From NCBI GenBank assembly GCA_017936925.1, contig JAGBEP010000023.1, positions 1 through 41,658 on the forward strand: a stretch of 41,658 bases of DNA. Reading direction: 5' to 3'. Positions 35,395 through 41,658 of the stretch are shown here, in pieces. Source of the DNA: Clostridia bacterium (GTDB taxonomy: Bacteria; Bacillota; Clostridia; TANB77; CAG-508). A program made the translations under genes and the position numbers. Position 1 is the first letter of the stretch. Every line of letters starts with the position of its first letter. Under the pieces are notes generated by a model. It was not told the origin of the DNA. It was given only the letters and a program-made list of their open reading frames with translations, and did not search any database.

Positions 35395-35901
35395 ATGAAA
35401 ATAAATTTATCTAGTTTAATGTGTTTAATTGATGAAAATGAACGACAATACTCATCTTTGTTTTTTGCATTAAAGAAGCATGTGTTAAATACTTCTATTC
35501 AAGAATTGAATGGTACTACAAACATAGTAGAGGACAACAAAAAGGATTTTCAAGAAGAATTAGCTGAAGTTGAAAGATTATCTAAAGAAATTACTAAATT
35601 AAAAAGCATACTTTATGAAAAGAATAATTCTTTCAAACTTAGCGATGGTAGGACAATTCAATCTGCAATAGTTGAAAATAGCAACTTAAGGAAATTAAAA
35701 GATAATTTACAAACTCTGTTAAATTATCGAAACTTAAAGCAGAGAGTTACTGAAGTAAATAACTCCTATTTTCAAATTCAAGAAATCAATTACAATCAAG
35801 AAGAAATCAAATCTCAAATTCAACAACTTGATTTAAAAATTCGTAACACTGATTTTGAGATTTCTAAGCTAAATAGTATTGAATTTGATATAGATTTATA
35901 G
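35395..35901 (+). CDS. DIP1984 family protein (168 aa)
   Basis: Long helices typical of the DIP1984/septicolysin family: EVERLSKEITKLKSILYEKN, the signature-like SFKLSDGRTIQSAIVENSNL (family pattern LPDGRTLTQALARRDxL), and QIQQLDLKIRNTDFEISKL at the C-terminus. Septicolysin was described as a pore-forming factor, but most members are of unknown role and probably cytoplasmic coiled coils. There is no signal peptide. GGAGGAG precedes the ATG. It is preceded by two terminators, so it may have its own promoter in TTTTATAATTTAAT (about 35363-35375). Confidence 0.7.
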   Translation: MKINLSSLMCLIDENERQYSSLFFALKKHVLNTSIQELNGTTNIVEDNKKDFQEELAEVERLSKEITKLKSILYEKNNSFKLSDGRTIQSAIVENSNLRKLKDNLQTLLNYRNLKQRVTEVNNSYFQIQEINYNQEEIKSQIQQLDLKIRNTDFEISKLNSIEFDIDL

Positions 35902-36159
35902 CATACTGGGTCTTGTTAAGCTATTTTACAAGTTAAATTAAATATAAAGTTTTAAGCCCACACCTTTTTAAGATAACTATAATTTTATTAAATAAATACA
36001 CTTACAGTTTTTAATTTATTTGATTTTATTATGTTATTTTAATTTATTATGGATAAGTAATCTATCTAATTTTTTATAAATTACAAATAGTTTTACAATT
36101 CTTTATGTGTAGCAGATAGGAAAAATGTTTAATAGTTACTTAAAAAGGTCTAAAGTGAA

Positions 36160-36314
36160 GGAAAATTAACAAGGTAAATATCCACAGATTCCGATATTTA
36201 CCTATACAACAGCATAGGAATGTGTTTGCTGTTGAGACGATGATACTAAAGTCAGTTAATTTTCTTAGTATTATCCTGTATCTGAAATAATAGGATAATA
36301 TAACTCTTTAGTAT
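36160..36314 (+). ncRNA. Candidate structured RNA with a pseudoknot (35902-36379 gap)
   Basis: No gene is seen in the 478-base gap, but five long-arm complementarities are. Stem a: 36161-36170 with 36255-36264 (GAAAATTAAC/GTTAATTTTC). Stem b: 36172-36182 with 36193-36203, 11 bp perfect. Stem c: 36207-36214 with 36227-36234 (CAACAGCA/TGCTGTTG). Stem d: 36269-36277 with 36292-36300. Stem e: 36243-36251 with 36306-36314 (ATACTAAAG/CTTTAGTAT). Stems a and e cross, forming a pseudoknot. The strand is uncertain. The plus strand is favoured because the terminator at 36327-36378 follows. I match it to no known family. The first part of the gap (35902-36159) shows nothing clear. Confidence 0.55.
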
Positions 36315-36326
36315 ATTTTATAAAAT

Positions 36327-36378
36327 AAAAAGTGTGAATATTGACTATTTATCTAATAGTTAACTTTCACACTTTTTT
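36327..36378. terminator. Terminator between the candidate RNA and the KAP NTPase gene
   Basis: AAAAAGTGTGAA (36327-36338) pairs with TTCACACTTTTT (36366-36377), with an inner stem TTGACTATT/AATAGTTAA (36341-36349, 36355-36363). It can act for both strands. Confidence 0.8.
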
Positions 36379-36379
36379 A

Positions 36380-37699
36380 TTATAAACTAACTCGTATTGC
36401 CCTTAAAAACAACTTATCTATTCCCCCTGAATTAAGAACTTTATTAAATGTATTAGATATTTCTGTTATTATCTCTTCATCTGTAATTTCTTCGTTTTGC
36501 TTATTTATTTCAACAAATTCTAACAACCATCTTCCATGACCTTTTTTATTGAAATAATCATTTAAGTAATATAACGCTTCCTCAAGTTTCTTAGTTTGTC
36601 TATTTAAGCATTGATTATATGCATCAATATCTTTAATCTTGAATGCATAAATAATTGGAAGAATTATACTATAAATACAGTGATTTTCCTTTTTATTAAA
36701 GAAAAAATTTCTTTTATCAGTGTTTTCTATATATTCTACTGCTGTATCATATAATACTCTATATCTATTACAATCTCTTAATGAAAATTGATATTTTTCT
36801 ATCATCGCATAAAATACCTCATGAGGCAAATAAGTTTCCGTTCTATATTCTAAATATTTTTTTGCATAATCAATACTTCTATTATTATCTATTGTCATTA
36901 TATAATCATAAAATCTATTCAAATAAATATAAGCATTAAAATTTTGTCCATATTGTTTTTTTATAGTATTTTGTAGTTCTTTATTATTTGATGCTATAAT
37001 TACTGTTACATTAGATAAATTATAAAAATGTTTAATAGTCTCTAATAATTTAGTAGCATAGTATGGATTACATCTATCCAATTCATCCACAATTAATATC
37101 ATTCTTTTGCCAGATAGAATTTTATTTACCAATTTTTCAAATAATGATTTTCTTTCTTCATATGTATTAATCTCATCTGATAAGTCATTAAATGTTTTTA
37201 TTCTATCTATTTTTTCAGCACTCAAATCTATATTAAAAAATTTACTTGATACAATTTTTGTTAAAATATTTAATACTTCTTTAACAGTTTCTTCTTTATC
37301 AAATTTACTTGTAACTTCATTTTTATATTTTGGATAACAGTTTAATATATTATAAATAATTGATTCCAAAACGTCACTGTGATCATCATTTTCCCATGCA
37401 TTATAGTAGAATATCATATTATTATCACATATATTAAGTAAAATATCTTTTTCTGCTTCAACAACTTTAAATTGTTCTTGATTATTATTCTCTTTATAAT
37501 GCATTATTAAATACATTAATTGCTTAAGTAAAAAGGTTTTTCCTACTCCCCAATCACCATCTACACAAATAACTTCGTTATCATCTATATTAGAAATTAA
37601 CCTTATAAGACTACTTAAATACTCTTTATTTTCTAATTTATCATCTATTAATGAATTATAAATATTAATATCATTTGATTCTAATTCGTATTTTTTCAT
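36380..37699 (-). CDS. KAP-family P-loop NTPase (439 aa)
   Basis: Walker A GDWGVGKT (Gly48 to Thr55) is followed by LLKQLMYL, and Walker B is ILIVDELDRC (about 201-210). FYYNAWENDDHSD (about 97-109) and the sensor-like VIIASNNKEL complete a KAP pattern. Unlike many KAP NTPases it has no obvious membrane helices in the insertion. The C-terminal 200 residues are helical. KAP ATPases often belong to anti-phage systems. It is the last gene of the AraC-recombinase-like-94 aa cluster. AAGAGAG lies upstream of the ATG. Confidence 0.88.
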   Translation of the reverse strand: MKKYELESNDINIYNSLIDDKLENKEYLSSLIRLISNIDDNEVICVDGDWGVGKTFLLKQLMYLIMHYKENNNQEQFKVVEAEKDILLNICDNNMIFYYNAWENDDHSDVLESIIYNILNCYPKYKNEVTSKFDKEETVKEVLNILTKIVSSKFFNIDLSAEKIDRIKTFNDLSDEINTYEERKSLFEKLVNKILSGKRMILIVDELDRCNPYYATKLLETIKHFYNLSNVTVIIASNNKELQNTIKKQYGQNFNAYIYLNRFYDYIMTIDNNRSIDYAKKYLEYRTETYLPHEVFYAMIEKYQFSLRDCNRYRVLYDTAVEYIENTDKRNFFFNKKENHCIYSIILPIIYAFKIKDIDAYNQCLNRQTKKLEEALYYLNDYFNKKGHGRWLLEFVEINKQNEEITDEEIITEISNTFNKVLNSGGIDKLFLRAIRVSL

Positions 37700-37808
37700 A
37701 TATTTCTCTCTTTCTTATTTTAGAACATTATATATCATTAAATATACAAAATTTGTCGAAACGTGTAACTTTATATCAAAAAAAGCAAAATTAATTATTT
37801 TATTACTT

Positions 37809-38093
37809 TTATATTTCATTCTTTGATTTAATAACTTTCATATTTTCATCTAATACTTTTATCAATTTCCAAGAATATGTATTATCAGCTGGAAGATAGC
37901 CTTTAAAAGTATTCCCATTTGAATATTTTATATATCCATAAGGTTTGCAATGTTCACCATCAGGTTTGATTTCTATTGAATTAACAATACACCAATTTCC
38001 AGTATTCCAACTATCTCTTATAATCATTATCTTTTTAAAATTGCTTTTTCTAGCCAAAGCTAAAATAGTATCATATTCAGTTTTATTACTCAT
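37809..38093 (-). CDS. Small hypothetical protein (94 aa)
   Basis: A beta-rich protein (KIMIIRDSWNTGNWCIVNSIEIKPD, YGYIKYSNGNTFKGYLP) with no signal peptide. I do not recognise it. The start used is the ATG at 38091-38093, with AGAGGTG upstream. The longer frame, from 38117, would run through that site. It begins five bases after the recombinase-like gene's stop, so it is cotranscribed. It may be a small partner of the KAP protein, but only by proximity. Confidence 0.6.
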   Translation of the reverse strand: MSNKTEYDTILALARKSNFKKIMIIRDSWNTGNWCIVNSIEIKPDGEHCKPYGYIKYSNGNTFKGYLPADNTYSWKLIKVLDENMKVIKSKNEI

Positions 38094-38098
38094 AACAA

Positions 38099-38566
38099 TC
38101 ACCTCTTTGTGTTCCAAATTATGTCTAAACTATTTGTTATCCTGATTTTTTGAAAATCATTAATTTGATCTTGTAGTTTCTTTAAATTAATTCTTTCATC
38201 TTCACTTATTTTTTCTTTAACAATGCAATTATAATCTTTATCAAGTAAATTCCATCTAATTGCTGCTTTTAGTAATTGATTGAGAACATTCATTATCTCA
38301 TTAATCGTTATATTTGATGGTTTAAAGGTGTAGTTCCATTTTCTTTCATTATTGAGATAATTTTCAAAATCATTAATTCTATCCTTTCTAAAATCCCTTA
38401 ATTTTATATTTCCTAAATATTCATTTATTATTTTTAATCTATCTTGATAATTACCATAACTATTATAAGAAATTTTATTATACTTATTTTCAAGAAAAAG
38501 CAAACTTAACTCGGATATTGTCATATTAGAATCAATAATTATTTCTTTTCTTTTATTGGAAACCAT
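38099..38566 (-). CDS. Tyrosine-recombinase core-binding domain alone, no catalytic domain (155 aa)
   Basis: The sequence MTISELSLLFLENKYNKISYNSYGNYQDRLKIINEYLG...LRDFRKDRINDFENYL matches the SAM-like core-binding (N-terminal) domain of phage-type integrases, including a second helical part (ITINEIMNVLNQLLKAAIRWNLLDKDY). It then stops, and the following DNA shows no R-H-R-Y catalytic domain. It overlaps the AraC gene's end by 28 bases and has its own GAGGTG site. It could be a truncated integrase or a DNA-binding domain reused as a regulator. Confidence 0.65.
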   Translation of the reverse strand: MVSNKRKEIIIDSNMTISELSLLFLENKYNKISYNSYGNYQDRLKIINEYLGNIKLRDFRKDRINDFENYLNNERKWNYTFKPSNITINEIMNVLNQLLKAAIRWNLLDKDYNCIVKEKISEDERINLKKLQDQINDFQKIRITNSLDIIWNTKR

Positions 38567-39411
38567 ACTTCACACCTCGTTAATTGATAATTATCTTCCA
38601 AATATTCATCATTATAGCATTCAAATGCAATTTCATAATTATCATCAATTTCATATTCTTTATGTTTTTTTATCCATTCATTATAAAAATACGATTTTAT
38701 AGCACTTATAGTAATATCTTTATTAATACTCTCCTCATTAAATTTAACCCATTTTTGCTTTGGTACTTTAATAATCCTAAAATCTTTAGGATAGTATCCA
38801 AATGGACTATAATAATTTCCGTAAAATGTATCTGGAGCTGTTCTTTCCTCATCTAAATAATAATATAATTCAAACACCTTCCCATTTCCATTAATAATAG
38901 CCATATCTTCAAAATCATTTTCTATTGTAAGAATATTTTCTGAAAGCAAATCTATATCAGAAATTCCTATAAATTTCATTTCTTCTTCATCTGCAATAGT
39001 ATAATCTTTAACTTCACCTATATATTTTGAATAATCCTCAATATACATTAAATTTAAAAATTTATTACTTATATTTTCTATTTTTTCTCTACGTCTCATT
39101 TGTATTGGAGTAATTCCAAAGACATCTTTAAAAGCTTTTGTAAATCCATCCGCACTATATAAATATTTTTCTGCAATATCTGCAATATTTTTATGTGATG
39201 TTATTAAATCTCCAAATGCAAATGACATTTTTCTTCTTTTTACATATTCTTGAATATTCATATTAGCATATTTTTGAAAAATCTTCGAACAATAATGTTG
39301 CTCATATCCACAAACATCAGCAATATTTTTGTTAGTTATTTCTTCACTATTTTTTATTTTTTCTTCAATGTATTCTATTGCTTTATTAAATACTCTTATT
39401 AAATTATTCAT
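38539..39411 (-). CDS. AraC-family regulator with effector-binding domain (290 aa)
   Basis: The double helix-turn-helix sits at the N-terminus (about 1-110: ITNKNIADVCGYEQHYCSKIFQKYANMN, HKNIADIAEKYLYSADGFTKAFKDVFGITPIQMRRR). A GyrI-like effector-binding domain follows (about 125-290: MKFIGISDIDLL, FYGNYYSPFGYYPKDFRIIKVPKQKWVKF, CEVWFPIK). This arrangement is common in Rob/SoxS-like regulators that sense small molecules. AAAGGAG precedes the start. A 20-bp palindrome lies directly upstream (39430-39449). Confidence 0.88.
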   Translation of the reverse strand: MNNLIRVFNKAIEYIEEKIKNSEEITNKNIADVCGYEQHYCSKIFQKYANMNIQEYVKRRKMSFAFGDLITSHKNIADIAEKYLYSADGFTKAFKDVFGITPIQMRRREKIENISNKFLNLMYIEDYSKYIGEVKDYTIADEEEMKFIGISDIDLLSENILTIENDFEDMAIINGNGKVFELYYYLDEERTAPDTFYGNYYSPFGYYPKDFRIIKVPKQKWVKFNEESINKDITISAIKSYFYNEWIKKHKEYEIDDNYEIAFECYNDEYLEDNYQLTRCEVWFPIKEKK

Positions 39412-39733
39412 ATTATTCTCCTTTCAAACTTAATCAAATATTTGATTAAACATATAATAACAAAATTTAAATTATAAATCTCGAAGATAATAAGCTTTAT
39501 TTTTAATCTTTTGTATTTTGCTATTCAAATGAATTTATTTATATTTAAGTCTTTTTACAAATTTATAGAAAAATAATCCGACTTAAATGAATATTTTTAA
39601 GTCGGATTATATAATGTTTTGCTGATTATGTCAATTGGTTTTTATATATAAATTTTGAATACAAAATAAAAATACTCTCCATAACCAATTTATTATTGAT
39701 TATGAAAAGTATTTTTACTTCTGAATATTCTAA
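39412..39733 (-). promoter_or_regulatory. 322-base regulatory gap: palindrome of the AraC gene plus two terminators
   Basis: 39430-39449 is a perfect 20-bp palindrome (half-site TTAATCAAAT) between the AraC gene's likely promoter and its ribosome-binding site. 39573-39587 pairs with 39596-39610 in a perfect 15-bp hairpin that is followed on the minus strand by a T run. A second hairpin, about 39668-39716 (AAAAATACT/AGTATTTTT), sits right after the DUF262 gene. The two hairpins terminate the DUF262 transcript in tandem. Nothing else is seen. Confidence 0.65.
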
Positions 39734-41473
39734 TTATTTTATTAAGTTTTTAGTTTTCATATAATTAAGAAAAGATTCTATTATATTATTATTTCTATCC
39801 ATTATATCATGCTCAGTATAATCTTCTCTATTATAAGCCATATATAATAATTCTTCTATTTTTGTTCCGTCCTTATGTACTCCTCTTGAATTTGTAAATC
39901 CTTTATAATATTTTATTTTATCTTCAAATCTATAATCTGAGGCTCTTATATTTATTCTTTTCTCTAATATAGATTTATTTCCCAAAGTTTCAATATTTTC
40001 AGGATTAGCTAAACTCTTTTCATTTTCTTGTCTATTTTTTGCAAATATATGCTCTATTTCAAATGTACTTGATAATTCAAGCAATTCTTGATTCTCATTT
40101 TGGAATGCCCACCATGTTAGCATAGATTTTGTAATTGGTCTTTGATTCATATATCTATAATTTTCAATAGAGTTTTTAATTGCAGATAATTCAAATTTAA
40201 ACTCCTCAAATGTAACTTCTCTATTATTAACTATGTTAATCATTTCAGCATATACAGGAGTTCTTAAAGCGTTTACACCTGGATTATAAACAGCATATGC
40301 CCAGATAAATGGAATTATAGTATCTAGAAAATTATAGAATTTATCTTCTTCTAATTGATTTTCAGAATCTTTATTTTGCATAAAGTACACTGAAACAAAG
40401 TAGTTCCACATACCATTTGGAGCATAATTTAGTATAAATAGTTTTCTTAATATTTTCTTTGAAAATCTCTCTTCATCTTGATTAGCTATATCATTCCAGA
40501 AATCAGCTAATGCTGATAAGTTATCTAAGGTTTGTTCTTTTTTTAATATTGCATAATCATCTTTTTCATAAAATTTTCTTAGAGCCTCTGTCGTAGAAGA
40601 TTTAATTCCTTGTTTAGCTCTTTCAAAATACATATATCTTGTAAATAGTTCATCCATTGGAGTTCCTTGTTGTGGTTTGAATATTTTTTCGCAAGTTTCC
40701 TCTAGTTCTTTCCATTTTTTTATGAAAGCATCTTTTTCGCCTTTAGCAGAATAATATTTATAAAATTGTGCTTTAAATATATCTGCATCTGATAAAGGTA
40801 ATCCCCTATCATTTAAAGTTGAGAATATTCTTAATGCTGTATTTTGATTATCTGCTTCTATTGGTAGTAAGATACAATTATTAAGTATTCTAATAGGTAA
40901 ATATGAAAATACATCTAAATACTCGTTCAAGAATTCTTCTATCTTTTTCTGAAAAAATCTATAATTATTTGCATATTTACTTTTTTGATTATCTCTAACT
41001 TCACCCGTTTTTAATATTTCTAGAAACTCTTCTTTGTCATTATCTGTAGCAACTTCCGAATCAATTTTTAATTCATTTAAATTAGCTGTACCAAATTCAT
41101 CTGTTTTCCATAAACATTTTGCAATTAATTCTTTCGTTTTCATTGATTCTTCTGTTTTCATAGAACCAAATCTAACATAAAAAGCTCTTAATAGTAGCAT
41201 TAATGTTGTTAATCTTTGTTGTCCATCAATTACTTCTAATTTCCCATTATCATTTTTAAATGTAACTATTGGTCCTAAATAATATTCTTCATCATTATTA
41301 AATTGATTATACTTTCCTTCTGGAAAAGAAAACTCAAATATATCTTCCCATAATGTTTGACATTCTTCTTCAGTCCAAGCATAAGGTCTTTGATAATCTG
41401 GAATTACAAAATCTGATTTTTTATCTCCCAATAATGCACATATATTTTTTTGATCTACATTTAATTTTGACAT
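39734..41473 (-). CDS. DUF262/DUF1524 protein, GmrSD-like (579 aa)
   Basis: The N-terminal DUF262 (ParB-like/Srx) domain shows FVIPDYQRPYAWT and the VIDGQQRLTTL motif (Asp83 to Arg87), with FSTLNDRGLPLSDADI later. The C-terminal DUF1524 domain is an HNH-type nuclease: FEIEHIFAKNRQENEKSL, NIETLGNKSILEKRIN. This architecture is that of GmrSD-type type IV restriction enzymes, which cut modified DNA, and of other defence nucleases. The His of the motif is followed by IFAK, not the usual ILP. GGAGGAATG surrounds the start. It is divergent from the hsdS fragment. Confidence 0.87.
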   Translation of the reverse strand: MSKLNVDQKNICALLGDKKSDFVIPDYQRPYAWTEEECQTLWEDIFEFSFPEGKYNQFNNDEEYYLGPIVTFKNDNGKLEVIDGQQRLTTLMLLLRAFYVRFGSMKTEESMKTKELIAKCLWKTDEFGTANLNELKIDSEVATDNDKEEFLEILKTGEVRDNQKSKYANNYRFFQKKIEEFLNEYLDVFSYLPIRILNNCILLPIEADNQNTALRIFSTLNDRGLPLSDADIFKAQFYKYYSAKGEKDAFIKKWKELEETCEKIFKPQQGTPMDELFTRYMYFERAKQGIKSSTTEALRKFYEKDDYAILKKEQTLDNLSALADFWNDIANQDEERFSKKILRKLFILNYAPNGMWNYFVSVYFMQNKDSENQLEEDKFYNFLDTIIPFIWAYAVYNPGVNALRTPVYAEMINIVNNREVTFEEFKFELSAIKNSIENYRYMNQRPITKSMLTWWAFQNENQELLELSSTFEIEHIFAKNRQENEKSLANPENIETLGNKSILEKRINIRASDYRFEDKIKYYKGFTNSRGVHKDGTKIEELLYMAYNREDYTEHDIMDRNNNIIESFLNYMKTKNLIK

Positions 41474-41508
41474 TATTCATTCCTCCATTCAACAAAATTA
41501 TATCATAA

Positions 41509-41658
41509 CTTCAATTAATTTACTATATTTCTTCAGATAATCATTATTATGAGAAGTTTGAAGATGGGAAGAAAATTGATGTTACCAATCAGATTTACTA
41601 TGAGATACCTTCTGAATGGGAATACGTTAGACTAAAAAACATTTCATCTATTATCTCA
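41509..41658 (+). pseudogene. HsdS (type I restriction specificity) fragment without a start
   Basis: An open plus-strand frame from a TAA at 41506-41508 to the window edge reads SDNHYYEKFEDGKK, then IYYEIPSEWEYVRLKNISSI. The EIPxxWxxVRL motif is the entry to a target-recognition domain of HsdS, and the DNxHYEK segment normally lies in the middle of a full HsdS. No ATG or ribosome-binding site is seen, and the promoter of the DUF262 gene occupies the upstream DNA. It therefore looks like a silent or recombined hsdS cassette. It may continue intact beyond the window. Confidence 0.65.

Noticed and set aside
36160..36314. tmRNA, RNase P, SRP RNA, hammerhead ribozyme or CRISPR/tracr element
   Set aside because: None of the hallmark sequences of these RNAs is present, and there is no repeat array or cas gene nearby.
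37809..38117. Longer start of the 94-residue gene
   Set aside because: The extra eight codons run through its AGAGGTG site and into the preceding gene.

Overview
The window looks like a low-GC Bacillota chromosome, most likely an uncultured gut Clostridia-type lineage. The support is very AT-rich coding sequence with A/T third positions, strong GGAGG ribosome-binding sites, sigma-A promoters with extended -10 boxes, and typical Clostridia housekeeping neighbourhoods (rpsO-pnp, tig/clpP/clpX, rpsB-tsf, tsaD, lysS next to a U32 protein). I saw no rRNA, tRNA or CRISPR array.

Layout. 1-140: edge of an IS3-family element. 165-7577: a minus-strand operon of pilin-like protein, murB, yvcK, glycogen debranching enzyme, holA and an anchored protein. 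7703-11635: rpsO-pnp plus a family 2 glycosyltransferase. 11760-12845: a 47-residue protein and a membrane J-domain protein. 12886-16411: clpX, clpP and tig. 16458-19208: a YjdF-like membrane protein and rpsB-tsf with a structured leader. 19237-23258: a five-gene operon (nucleoside phosphorylase, M50 protease, tsaD, metallophosphoesterase, unknown). 23269-26232: lysS and the U32 protein. 26307-28358: a RelA/SpoT-domain protein and Mn-dependent pyrophosphatase. From about 29 kb onward the window is accessory: a TnpV relic, a HEPN-type abortive-infection protein paired with an HTH-Fic protein, a MerR plus VIT/vWA pair, an HTH regulator and DIP1984-type protein, a candidate structured RNA, a KAP NTPase with an AraC regulator and a catalytic-domain-less recombinase, a DUF262/DUF1524 restriction-type protein, and a headless hsdS fragment.

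The most striking signal is a recoding pattern. Three conserved genes (holA, the glycosyltransferase, the metallophosphoesterase) are each broken by +1 frameshifts, five in all. Every break is the same: an in-frame CGG arginine codon, where skipping the C makes the next codon GGA or GGC (Gly) and restores the family's normal sequence and length. Scanning all other genes by eye, I found no other in-frame CGG codon, although CGG is common in the other two phases (for example GAC GGA). This suggests that CGG is not read as arginine here and that C-GGN is decoded with a +1 shift, or as a quadruplet giving glycine. It would make these 'pseudogenes' functional. A systematic assembly error remains the main alternative.
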